A DNA stretch of 64,000 bases from UBA6022 sp038319685 (lineage in GTDB: Bacteria > Patescibacteriota > Saccharimonadia > Saccharimonadales > Saccharimonadaceae): NCBI GenBank assembly GCA_038319685.1, contig JBBQDN010000001.1:62001-126000 (forward strand). The letters run 5' to 3'. A program made the translations under genes and the position numbers. Numbering within the stretch: the first letter of the stretch is position 1; each line of letters opens with the position of its first letter. The notes beneath the pieces are model-generated. The model was not told where the DNA came from. It saw only the letters and a program-made list of their open reading frames with translations, and searched no databases. Shown one piece after another: positions 35,013 to 43,759 of the stretch.

Positions 35013-35561
35013 ATGACCAAAACTCTTCCTGTTACTCGATTTGGTAACCCTATTCTTCGTAAAACGACGCGTCGATTGGACGAATCTGAAATCCTATCAA
35101 GTGATATTCAAACACTTATTGAAAATATGCGCTACACACTTGTTGAGAAGGACTATGGTGTCGGTATCGCTGCACCACAAGTCGGTGAAAGCATCGCACT
35201 AAGTGTCGTAGGCGTAAAGCCAACACCAAATCGCCCCGAACTCGAACCATTCGATACTGTTCTTATTAATCCCGAAATCGTTGAAACATTCGGTAAACAT
35301 GTCGATATGTGGGAAGGCTGCGTAAGCTGCGGAACAGACGACGATATTCTTTTTGCGCAGTTGCCGCGCTACGAAAAAGTGAGAGTCGCTTGGCTTGATG
35401 AACATGCAAACAGTCGCGAAGAAGTAATAGGCGGGTTTGTCGCTCAAGTTATTCAACACGAAACAGACCATCTAAACGGCATTCTGTTCGTTGACCATGT
35501 TACCGACACAGCTTCATATATGATGGCTGATGAATACCGAAAGAGGATTCTTGGTAAATAG
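35013..35561 (+). CDS. def: Peptide deformylase
   Basis: A 182-residue metalloenzyme removing the formyl group from nascent N-termini. The three motifs are present: GVGIAAPQVG, EGCVSCG (metal Cys; the usual Leu and Ser positions vary) and QHETDHLNG (two metal His and the catalytic Glu). Length is normal. A frameshifted pseudogene follows directly. Confidence 0.96.
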   Translation: MTKTLPVTRFGNPILRKTTRRLDESEILSSDIQTLIENMRYTLVEKDYGVGIAAPQVGESIALSVVGVKPTPNRPELEPFDTVLINPEIVETFGKHVDMWEGCVSCGTDDDILFAQLPRYEKVRVAWLDEHANSREEVIGGFVAQVIQHETDHLNGILFVDHVTDTASYMMADEYRKRILGK

Positions 35562-35562
35562 C

Positions 35563-35780
35563 ATGAAGACAGTCCTATTCGTGCCTGGCTTCCAAGAAGC
35601 TTAACCTCTCGTGATTACGCTAAGGAGCTTGATGAAACTTACAGGAAGTACGACGTAGGTCTGACAATCCTAGCAGACTTTCCGTATGGGAATCATCGAA
35701 AAGTGGCGCTGTTAAATTCAGGTTTAATAGCCAAAACATCCTTTTTCAATCCCACAGGCGACAAACCACCGAAAAAATGA
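35563..35780 (+). pseudogene. Frameshifted and shortened FVPGFQE-type protein remnant
   Basis: The ATG at 35563, 1 nt after def, opens a frame MKTVLFVPGFQEA that stops at once. A different forward frame then continues coherently with SLTSRDYAKELDETYRKYDVG and further to PYGNHRKVALLNSG, ending at 35780. The VPGFQE start followed by an SRDY segment resembles a small hydrolase-like family common in this group, but only about 70 residues survive and no nucleophile elbow remains. A single frameshift plus a large deletion explains it. Confidence 0.6.
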
Positions 35781-35795
35781 GACAATAGATGCTCA

Positions 35796-37763
35796 ATGAT
35801 AACACCACCACTATCTGCCAACCTTCCGATCGCCCCATTGCAAGCACTCGACGGGCGCTATCTCCGTAATTTAGAACGATTTTTAGCTGATGGCAAAAAA
35901 GCCGATGTGTTATATGAACATCAAAAAGCAATTATCAATGACACTGCCGAGTTTTTGCGTAGCGGTAATCGACGTGGCTATATCGAAGCACCAACCGGGA
36001 CAGGCAAGACCGTTTTATTCGTTACGCTAGCCGAGGCTTTTAGCTACCAGACAGAAAAACCACCAAAGATCCTCGTTGTCACCCCAACCAAAGATCTCGT
36101 CCGTCAGACTGTCGGCGGCACGCTCGGCGACAAAGGGTTTGCTGGATTCGCACCACACATGAGCGTCGGAACATTTTATAGCGATACACCGTCAGGCATG
36201 CGCGGACTGGATGCGCAGGTGACAATTACGACCTATGCGTCGCTGGTCAAGCTCGCCAGTGCACACATCACGACGATCGACGCCGATGACACTCGTCATA
36301 CCAAATTAAGCAACCTGATCAACGAACAGTTTGACATCATTTTCCTGGACGAAGGTCACAAAGCACTTGGCGCCATCAGCAGGCGGATCATCGGTGACGT
36401 CAATCCGGATACATTAATTATCGGATTTACCGCAACACCCGACTACCATGCGTCGCGTAGCCTGGAAAGTTTACTACCATCACTTATCCATCGACTAGAC
36501 CTCAAAGAAGCAATCGAACTCGACATGCTATCATCAGTCATCCCGATTGCCATCCCTGCACCAGAAACAACCGCGCAGGAATTTTCGATTAGTAGCATGG
36601 GTGAATACGAAAATAAAAGTTTGAAACAATTAATCTACAGCGTGGATCGCAACCGCATAGTTATATCGATTGCCGCTCAGTTAATCCGGGCAGGAAACAC
36701 ACCGATCATCGCCTGCATCCCTGGCGACACCATGGCACATCCGCACCTGCTGGCTGAGATGTTATCCGAACAATTCGTCGATGACGAACATGGCATCCCG
36801 CGTCCGATTCGTGTCAGCGCAATTACCAGTGCGATTTCGGCCGCAACCAGGCAAGCTATCTATGCCGAACTCGAACAGGGAACGATCGACGCATTAACCT
36901 ACATCGACGTCCTGACCGAAGGCTGGGACAGCCAGCGCGCCAATGTCATTATCAACGCTAGGCCGACCAGGTCACTCGTATCAGCGCGTCAACGAACCGG
37001 CCGAATCCTCCGCAATAAACACGACAATCGTCCGGCACTCGCCATTGATATCGTCGACAACATTGCCACGAACACTGCACCACAGGTATCGATGGCTGAT
37101 ATCTTTACACTCGAAACAATCACTAACGGGTCACCAATAGGCGACATCGAACCGACACATCTAGCGGCGATGAAACTATCGATTGCAGCAATCTTTAAAC
37201 AGTACGGGGCAGTTGAAACAATCGTTAATAACTACACACTGTACGCAGAGCTACTCGAAACCCTGCCGCGATTATCCCGAGGTATGGCAGCGATTAAACA
37301 AGACGGCAAAGTACGCACCTTTGCGTCGGCTGGCCGATTGTTTACTCGCCTGAGCGTTGATAGTTTCGCACTCAATCACTTAAAACAACTTGGGGAAATC
37401 GATATTCGCATGGTGCGCCGCCATCAAGAAGTAATCGAAGCCTACGACGAAGAACAAATCCAGGATAGTCTCGCACAGTTACCGAATGCCGTTCACACTG
37501 GCCAAGGGCTGCGCGTCGGCGACAAGTCATTCATCAGCCTGAATGAACTGGTCACAATCATCAATCAAAAATATTCATTCGTCGACGCCACCTATAAGAG
37601 CATCGAAACAATCGCACATGAAATCGTAAAATCTGACAGTGATCTGTATTTCACCAAACGGTTCCGAGCCCGCACACATCGTGGTGTTATGCTGTACACC
37701 GCCCAGACGATGGTATCGATGGCAGTGGGGCAGTCGATTGTTGCTGCCTTCAAAGATGAGTAG
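35796..37763 (+). CDS. DEAD/DEAH-type superfamily 2 helicase
   Basis: A 655-residue ATP-dependent nucleic acid translocase. Motifs in order: HQKAIINDTAEFL (Q-like region), EAPTGTGKT (I), VTPTKDL (Ia), FLDEGHKALG (II, DEGH), GFTATPDY (III), the second RecA domain with YIDVLTEGWDSQRANV (V) and ARQRTGRILRN (VI). The C-terminal 200 residues include a repeated R-T-F-A/L element but no recognised nuclease. The layout resembles type I/III restriction or UvrB-like DEAD helicases; no partner methylase or nuclease is nearby, so its pathway is undecided. Confidence 0.9.
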   Translation: MITPPLSANLPIAPLQALDGRYLRNLERFLADGKKADVLYEHQKAIINDTAEFLRSGNRRGYIEAPTGTGKTVLFVTLAEAFSYQTEKPPKILVVTPTKDLVRQTVGGTLGDKGFAGFAPHMSVGTFYSDTPSGMRGLDAQVTITTYASLVKLASAHITTIDADDTRHTKLSNLINEQFDIIFLDEGHKALGAISRRIIGDVNPDTLIIGFTATPDYHASRSLESLLPSLIHRLDLKEAIELDMLSSVIPIAIPAPETTAQEFSISSMGEYENKSLKQLIYSVDRNRIVISIAAQLIRAGNTPIIACIPGDTMAHPHLLAEMLSEQFVDDEHGIPRPIRVSAITSAISAATRQAIYAELEQGTIDALTYIDVLTEGWDSQRANVIINARPTRSLVSARQRTGRILRNKHDNRPALAIDIVDNIATNTAPQVSMADIFTLETITNGSPIGDIEPTHLAAMKLSIAAIFKQYGAVETIVNNYTLYAELLETLPRLSRGMAAIKQDGKVRTFASAGRLFTRLSVDSFALNHLKQLGEIDIRMVRRHQEVIEAYDEEQIQDSLAQLPNAVHTGQGLRVGDKSFISLNELVTIINQKYSFVDATYKSIETIAHEIVKSDSDLYFTKRFRARTHRGVMLYTAQTMVSMAVGQSIVAAFKDE

Positions 37764-37765
37764 TT

Positions 37766-38030
37766 ACTAATCCTTACTTTTCCAAAGTAACAAACCCTTT
37801 ATTCCTTTTGTCAGCAAAATGAACCGAAAACTGCTGGTCGGGCTTCACTCCTCCGAGGACTCCCGATCTAAAAGACTGGTCGCTGCGGAACGACCCTTTC
37901 AGGGATCGGTCCATGACGGTTTCTTTAGTTATTTGTCATGGACACGTCCTCGCGAACTATTCCAGTCTTTTTAACCGTCAGTCCTCGGGTCGCTGCAGAT
38001 GACCAGGCCCACCGCGACGGTCGCTAGCTT
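37766..38030 (+). repeat. Structured intergenic repeat, copy C
   Basis: Copy C has hairpins TTACTTT/AAAGTAA and TTCCTTTTG/CAAAATGAA, then CTGCTGGTCGGGCTTC, the outer stem AAAAGACTGG/CCAGTCTTTT around CGCTGCGGAA, CCCTTTCAGGG, and a perfect central hairpin GTCCATGAC (37909-37917) / GTCATGGAC (37935-37943) with loop core TTTCTTTAGTTATTT. It then runs ACACGTCCTCGCGAACTATT. It is nearly identical to copy A through this body. It abuts copy D, which is inverted. Confidence 0.85.
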
Positions 38031-38291
38031 TTATATGGGACCGCAGCCCCGGGGTCTGGGGTATCTGGACCGACCCAAGAATTGACGGTTAGTTTATTCG
38101 GAATAATGCGTGAGGACGTGTCTATTTTAAATAACTAAAAGAAATAAAATAGACCTCCCAAAGGGAGTTCCGCAGCGCCCGAATAAACTGACTGACTATT
38201 CTTGGCGACGGGAAGCAACCCCAGGAGTCTTTGTTTCTTTCGTCGGTACGAAAGAAGCCGTTTTATTACTTTGAGGGATCAAAGTAAGGAC
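38031..38291 (-). repeat. Structured intergenic repeat, copy D (inverted against C)
   Basis: Read on the minus strand: hairpins TTACTTTGA/TCAAAGTAA and CTTCTTTCG/CGAAAGAA, then CTGGGGTTGCTTC, outer stem AGTTTATTCGG/CCGAATAAACT, hairpin CTCCCTTTGGGAG, and central hairpin GTCTATTTTA/TAAAATAGAC (plus-strand arms 38120-38129 and 38145-38154). Every stem differs in sequence from copy C but still pairs. Copies C and D meet tail to tail near 38030 between the helicase and MMPL genes. Confidence 0.85.
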
Positions 38292-38334
38292 CTAGAGGCG
38301 GGGTTTTCGCATTTCAAAAATTCTTTATGCGAGC

Positions 38335-38346
38335 TATACTATCTAC
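38335..38346 (+). promoter_or_regulatory. Leaderless promoter of the MMPL gene
   Basis: TATACT at 38335-38340, six nt, then ATG. Confidence 0.7.
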
Positions 38347-40509
38347 ATGAAGAAGACTATCGATTCGATCCTCACGCCCATCAAAAAGCATCGTTCACTT
38401 CGGATTCTCCTGCCGACACTCGCTATTGTCGGTTGGTTTATTATCGCTGGGATCGGTGGCCCAACGTTTGGCAAACTGTCATCCGTGTCGACAAATGACC
38501 AATCGTCATTCCTCCCAGCTAGCGCACAATCAACCAAGGTGCAAAAACTCCAGTCGCAGTTCCAAGATTCAAAATCCATCCCCGCGATCATCGTTATCGA
38601 ATCTGACAATAAAATTACCTCTCAGCAATTAGGTGACTATTCGCAGCTGATTAAAAGTGTCGGTGCAGTTGAAGGCGTTCAGCGGCCAACTGGTAACCAG
38701 CCTGTTGTTGTCGGACCAATCCCATCTGAAGATGGCATGGCCGTACAGTTTATCGTCCCAATTAGTGATACAGAAAATGTCGCTAAAATAGTTGCCAATA
38801 TTCGTACCGCCGTCAGCGACAATACACCAGCCGGTCAAAAAGCCTACGTCGCTGGACCAGCCGGACTCAGTGCCGACCTCGTCAAAGCATTTGGCGGCAT
38901 CGACGGCGTCCTGCTACTCGTCGCGCTTGGCGTCGTGTTCTTTATTCTCCTTATCGTTTACCGTTCAATCGCACTCCCGTTCCTCGTCCTACTAAACTCG
39001 ATATTCGCGCTGTGTGCCTCGATTCTTGTGATATTTACTATGGCAAAAGGAGGGTGGATTGAACTCAATGGCCAAAGTCAGGGGATATTATCAATCCTGG
39101 TTATTGGTGCCGCGACCGATTACTCGCTGCTGTTAGTGGCTCGTTACAAAGAAGCCCTCGAACACATCGAATCAAAATGGGTAGCAATGTGGCGTGCCCT
39201 AAAAGTTTCGTTTGAACCGATTGCCGCATCAGCTGCAACCGTCATTCTGGCACTACTCTGTCTGTTATTTTCAGACCTCAACTCAAACCGTAGCCTTGGT
39301 CCAATCGCTGCAACTGGTATCGCATTTTCATTCGTTGCAACGCTAACGTTCCTACCAGCCCTGCTGATTATATTTGGCCGCGGATCGTTCTGGCCGCTTC
39401 GTCCAAAATACTACCCACAAATTCAGCAAAAAAATAGTAAAAATAACACAGACATATCACCATTATGGCGCAAGGTCGGAATCCTCATTGGCACACACCC
39501 ACGCGCAACATGGATTATATCGCTATTAATACTGCTCGTCGGAAGCATGGGTGTGTTACAGCTACAAGCAACGGGTGTCGCTCAAACCGACCTCATACTA
39601 TCAAAGTCCCAAGCAGTCGATGGCCAAAAAATTCTGGCGAAACATTTTAGCGCGGCAATCGGTACACCGATGGTCGTCATTGTCGACGAAGCGAACACTA
39701 ATGCAATTGTCGCATCATTAAAAACAATTGCTGGAGTAAGCAGTGCTGTGCCATATACTGGGACGATCGTACGGCCAGGCTCTCCGGCAGCAGCACCAAA
39801 AATCGTTAATAGTAAGGTACTGATTAACGTGACCATCAGTGTTACCCAGGCTGATTCAGCCGAAGCCGAAGCAGTCGTAAAGCAGGCTCGTGAATCATTA
39901 CCGTCAATTGACCCGACGGTACTTGTTGGCGGCGCAACGGCGATTGCGTTTGACACTAATCAGACAGCAACCGCCGACCTTTACAGGATCATCCCGATCG
40001 TTCTGGTTGTCATTCTTATTGTTCTGATTGCGCTGCTTCGCTCAATTGTCGCACCACTCGTACTGATCGGTAGCGTCGCTGTCAGCTACACGGCAGCAAT
40101 TGGCATATCGGCACTAGTATTTAATCATCTCTTTCATTTTCCCGGCGCAGACGCATCGGTGCCGCTGTTTGGGTTTATATTCCTTGTCGCATTAGGTGTT
40201 GATTACAATATATTCCTAATGTCGCGGGTGAGGGAAGAAACAAGAAAAATCGGTACACGAGCAGGAATTATCCGTGGGCTAGGTAAAACAGGCGGCGTGA
40301 TTACATCCGCTGGAATCATCCTTGCGGCCACGTTTGCGGCACTCGGGATTATTCCTATATTGTTTTTAGCGCAAATCGCCTTCATCGTTGCATTTGGCGT
40401 TCTGCTTGACGCTATCCTGGTGCGCTCGCTCCTTGTGCCCGCACTGAATTACGATATCGGCAAATCGATTTGGTGGCCATCAAGCCTTTGGCGTAACGGT
40501 AAAGAATAA
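38347..40509 (+). CDS. MMPL/RND-family membrane transporter
   Basis: A 720-residue transporter with the family's two-fold repeat: one helix, a large outer loop, then five helices, twice. The first half has a helix bundle near residues 185-345 with GAATDYSLLLVARYKEAL, and the second half has VALGVDYNIFLMSRVREE, both containing the Asp-Tyr pair of the proton relay. The outer loops start with FGKLSSVSTNDQSSFLP and AQTDLILSKSQAVDGQ. Likely exports lipids or small hydrophobic molecules using the proton gradient (family knowledge). Substrate unknown. Confidence 0.94.
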   Translation: MKKTIDSILTPIKKHRSLRILLPTLAIVGWFIIAGIGGPTFGKLSSVSTNDQSSFLPASAQSTKVQKLQSQFQDSKSIPAIIVIESDNKITSQQLGDYSQLIKSVGAVEGVQRPTGNQPVVVGPIPSEDGMAVQFIVPISDTENVAKIVANIRTAVSDNTPAGQKAYVAGPAGLSADLVKAFGGIDGVLLLVALGVVFFILLIVYRSIALPFLVLLNSIFALCASILVIFTMAKGGWIELNGQSQGILSILVIGAATDYSLLLVARYKEALEHIESKWVAMWRALKVSFEPIAASAATVILALLCLLFSDLNSNRSLGPIAATGIAFSFVATLTFLPALLIIFGRGSFWPLRPKYYPQIQQKNSKNNTDISPLWRKVGILIGTHPRATWIISLLILLVGSMGVLQLQATGVAQTDLILSKSQAVDGQKILAKHFSAAIGTPMVVIVDEANTNAIVASLKTIAGVSSAVPYTGTIVRPGSPAAAPKIVNSKVLINVTISVTQADSAEAEAVVKQARESLPSIDPTVLVGGATAIAFDTNQTATADLYRIIPIVLVVILIVLIALLRSIVAPLVLIGSVAVSYTAAIGISALVFNHLFHFPGADASVPLFGFIFLVALGVDYNIFLMSRVREETRKIGTRAGIIRGLGKTGGVITSAGIILAATFAALGIIPILFLAQIAFIVAFGVLLDAILVRSLLVPALNYDIGKSIWWPSSLWRNGKE

Positions 40510-40520
40510 ACGCGTAAAAA

Positions 40521-41159
40521 CTAGCCGCGAGATATAAACGGTGCGCGCTGTTTCCAGGTACGATCCTGCAGCGTATCGACCATAGATACCACAACCAGGC
40601 GGCGGCTGATTATCTGCCACGGGCCAGGACGTTGATTAGTGAAAACATACGAAGAGTTTATCTGTACTTGTGATGACATAATAGAGGACCGGACAACAGT
40701 CCAGTCGAGCTGGCTCTGTTCTAACAGGGCAATATGTCGCTCACCGTCGATTAGGATCTTGTTGGCAAAAACTTTAATCATGACGTGCATCATGCGATGT
40801 AACATACCAAGCGTATCACCAGAGGCTCGTGCATCTGCGCCGGTCAGTGAAATAACCGTCGAAATAGCATGCTGCTGCATACCAGCAATGATATGGCCCA
40901 TACCAATAGTTAAAATATCTTTTTTCGGCGTCCCCCAACTACCAAGTGCACTAATAACAAAGTCAGAACCGGTCAGTGCAGCCGCTACCTCGTCGGGATT
41001 GTATATATCGCCTTGAATAATCGTCAGGTGATCAGTCTGTTCAAGCGTGACGATATGGTGCACAAATGCGACCACATTATATCCACGATGTAACGCTTCG
41101 GCAACAACTAAACTACCTATTTTGCCATTGGCGCCAAAAACAGTTACCTGCTGGCTCAT
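40521..41159 (-). CDS. NAD(P)-binding Rossmann-fold protein (NmrA/SDR-like)
   Basis: A 212-residue protein opening with QVTVFGANGKIGSLV, the dinucleotide-binding GxxGxxG loop. VSLTGADARASGDT and the W-T-V-V-R-S-S segment resemble atypical short-chain reductases of the NmrA/flavin-reductase group. The ATG at 41159 overlaps the stop of the upstream DUF2177 gene by 4 nt (ATGA), choosing this start over a longer frame. The enzyme's substrate is unknown. Confidence 0.86.
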   Translation of the reverse strand: MSQQVTVFGANGKIGSLVVAEALHRGYNVVAFVHHIVTLEQTDHLTIIQGDIYNPDEVAAALTGSDFVISALGSWGTPKKDILTIGMGHIIAGMQQHAISTVISLTGADARASGDTLGMLHRMMHVMIKVFANKILIDGERHIALLEQSQLDWTVVRSSIMSSQVQINSSYVFTNQRPGPWQIISRRLVVVSMVDTLQDRTWKQRAPFISRG

Positions 41160-41560
41160 GAAAAGAATTGGTTGACCAGACCGTAGGTGATAACTGATAC
41201 AGCAGCAGTTAAACAAACACCCCAGATCATATCGACGACGACGACTTTGGTCGTGAAACCTTTAAGGGTTGAAAGATTTGTAAGGTCATAGGTGGCGTAG
41301 GCAACAAAGCCGAATAATGCACCATATCCCAGTGCATATTCCCATGAATTTTTTTCCAGCGCGGGGCTGATAACAAACGCGACGATACCAACCACATAGA
41401 TAACATAGAACATAATAGCGGCAGTCATGTTCGGCTTTGCGAGTAGTAAACTCCCAATCTGACTTTTGTAAAACTTGCTAGCAACAACACTCAGCCAAAA
41501 TGCATCAAATAATCCCATTACTCCACCTGCAACTAGTAACCGTACGATAAATTCACCCAT
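41156..41560 (-). CDS. DUF2177 membrane protein
   Basis: A 134-residue protein with four membrane helices. The third segment holds FVAYATYDLTNLSTLKGF and the next VVVVDMIWGVCLTA, both characteristic of DUF2177. Function unestablished. AAGGAG lies 8 nt before the ATG, so this is a leadered gene, and it is coupled to the reductase-like gene. Confidence 0.9.
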   Translation of the reverse strand: MGEFIVRLLVAGGVMGLFDAFWLSVVASKFYKSQIGSLLLAKPNMTAAIMFYVIYVVGIVAFVISPALEKNSWEYALGYGALFGFVAYATYDLTNLSTLKGFTTKVVVVDMIWGVCLTAAVSVITYGLVNQFFS

Positions 41561-41749
41561 TAGTACACTCCTTGTATATATTCTATCCTATCACAATTTG
41601 AGATACATTAGTGCTGAAAAACTCCTTGCCTTAATACACGCAATCCGTCATACTTACCTCAAGCAGTTTACAGTACTCATAGGGGGGTAGTTACTATCAG
41701 GCCATTAGCGCTAAATCGATTTTGGCATCGCCGCATATGCGAAGCGATT

Positions 41750-43708
41750 ATGTTGATTGCGCTTACAATTCTTGGCCTATATTTCTGGGGGATGTTCGAC
41801 AGTAGCGTCAAAATAGTCAGTGCAGCACTCATCATTAGTGACTTTGCTGCGATTCTCGCAGGTATCGCTTTTAGCGTGGGATTTATCTCATACCTTTGGG
41901 CACCTCGAATCTATATATTTGCATCAAGTCTTACCGCTTACCTCATACTCGCAGCAACTGTGGTGACACTTATCTTTAGTACAGGTGGTATGTCGTCACC
42001 TTTTATTGCTTTGTGGATGGTAATTGCGATTTTTGCTGGCGTATTCGGTATGTACGGCACCTTACCCCTGCTTTTTGCCGCGACTGGCTATCTCGTTTTA
42101 TCTTTTATTGACGATACGTTAACCCGTGAAGCGACACTAACAACCGTACTAGCTGGACAACTGCCTATTATTATTAGTTACATTGTTTGGCACGCCAAAG
42201 CAAAAACTGAATCCGGTGATGACAAAGCATACAAAGACCTCGCCAACGAGCTCAGTCAGGTCGCAGGTACATCCGAAGTGGTCATTAACGCAATCGCCGA
42301 TGGAGTAATCGCACTCAATAGTCAGGGTATTATCGAACTTATCAATCCAGCCGCTCAGCGCATCATGGGGTGGGGAAAGCAGGATGCTCTCGCGCTTAAG
42401 TACCCGTCAGTTCTACGGCTCACCGATGCCAAGGATCGAACACTCGTCCCGGGAAATGACCCTATTTTACAGGCACTTAATACCAACCAACAGATCAGCA
42501 CAAATAACCTGGCACTCCTGACACATTCTGACAAAAAACTATTTGTGTCGATTGTTGTTTCTCCTGCCGGGGCGGTCGGATCGGGAGTGATTATCGTATT
42601 TCGTGACATCACCAAAGAAAAAGCCGAGGAGCGCGAACAGGCAGAATTTATCAGTACCGCCAGTCACGAAATGCGTACGCCTGTCGCGTCAATCGAAGGC
42701 TATCTGGGGCTAGCGCTTAATCCCGCTACGGCAATAATCGACGCCAAAGCTCGTGATTTTATTACAAAGGCTCATGAATCAGCACAACACCTTGGACGGT
42801 TATTCCAAGATCTTTTGGACGTTACCAAAGCCGACGATGGCCGTTTAGGCAATAATCCAAAAGTCGTCGATGTCGTCACATTCACAAAAGATATTGTTGG
42901 TGGGCTAAAACCAAAGGCCGACGAAAAAGGACTTGGGATTATATTTAAACCGATCCCGTTAAATGGCATCAGGGCAATTGAACGTCGCCTTAACCCTGTG
43001 TTTTATACCTACGTCGATAACGATCATCTACGCGAAGTCATCGCAAACTTGCTTGAAAATGCTATCAAATACACACTTCGGGGTGAAATCGTCATTGATG
43101 TAACCGGCGACAGTGATCACGTCACGGTCAGTATTGCCGACAGCGGAATCGGTATCCCCAAAGAAGACTTGACTCATCTATTCCAAAAATTCTACCGGGT
43201 CGACAATACCGACACCCGTGAAATCGGCGGGACCGGCCTGGGGCTATATCTTTGTCGTCGCCTAGCAGAAGCAATGAATGGTCGCATATGGCTCGAAAGT
43301 GAATACAAAAAAGGAAGCACGTTCCACCTTGAGGTCCCACGTATTCAAAACTCAGAGGCAGCCAGATTGACAGAAAAAGCAAGAGAACAAAAAGCCAAAG
43401 ACGATGCAGAGGCGAGTCTGGCAGCGGAGGACGCAAAGGTTATTGCATCGACCGAGCCCGCACGTGTGGTAGCCATACCAGCGTCTGCTGCAACTCCTTC
43501 TGCCACATTACCACCTGCATTGAAGCGAGAAATTCCTACTTCAAGCCTTATAACATCACCAATTGTCGCTGGTCCCGATGCGCACATTGGATCCCATCAC
43601 CCTAATATATCGATTAATAGTATCGAGCAACATCCGGAAAAATATCAACAAGTCCGTAGCTCCGGTATTAGCATTCCTGTGCGGATTGCAAAAAATGATG
43701 CTAAATAA
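41750..43708 (+). CDS. Sensor histidine kinase with multi-helix membrane domain and PAS
   Basis: A 652-residue kinase. Five or six membrane helices fill about the first 150 residues, followed by a PAS domain (VVINAIADGVIALNSQGIIEL). His306 in STASHEMRTPVASIEGY is the phospho-acceptor, and the ATPase has NLLENAIKYT, DSGIGIP and GTGLGLY. A C-terminal tail of about 110 residues is Ala/Glu/Pro-rich and probably disordered. The frame stays open upstream of this ATG to about 41692 and would add a basic segment ending HRRICEAI with no standard start. A purine-rich AGGGGGG lies before it, so the true start may be unconventional. It is followed by a response regulator. Confidence 0.9.
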   Translation: MLIALTILGLYFWGMFDSSVKIVSAALIISDFAAILAGIAFSVGFISYLWAPRIYIFASSLTAYLILAATVVTLIFSTGGMSSPFIALWMVIAIFAGVFGMYGTLPLLFAATGYLVLSFIDDTLTREATLTTVLAGQLPIIISYIVWHAKAKTESGDDKAYKDLANELSQVAGTSEVVINAIADGVIALNSQGIIELINPAAQRIMGWGKQDALALKYPSVLRLTDAKDRTLVPGNDPILQALNTNQQISTNNLALLTHSDKKLFVSIVVSPAGAVGSGVIIVFRDITKEKAEEREQAEFISTASHEMRTPVASIEGYLGLALNPATAIIDAKARDFITKAHESAQHLGRLFQDLLDVTKADDGRLGNNPKVVDVVTFTKDIVGGLKPKADEKGLGIIFKPIPLNGIRAIERRLNPVFYTYVDNDHLREVIANLLENAIKYTLRGEIVIDVTGDSDHVTVSIADSGIGIPKEDLTHLFQKFYRVDNTDTREIGGTGLGLYLCRRLAEAMNGRIWLESEYKKGSTFHLEVPRIQNSEAARLTEKAREQKAKDDAEASLAAEDAKVIASTEPARVVAIPASAATPSATLPPALKREIPTSSLITSPIVAGPDAHIGSHHPNISINSIEQHPEKYQQVRSSGISIPVRIAKNDAK

Positions 43709-43759
43709 CCATAACAACTATAGTAATTTTAACAAGTGCCTAGTACAATAGAGGATAAT

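Noticed and set aside
35796..37763. Restriction or other phage-defence system around the helicase
   Set aside because: Neighbours are def, a pseudogene, a repeat and an MMPL transporter; no methylase, nuclease or defence partner is encoded next to it.
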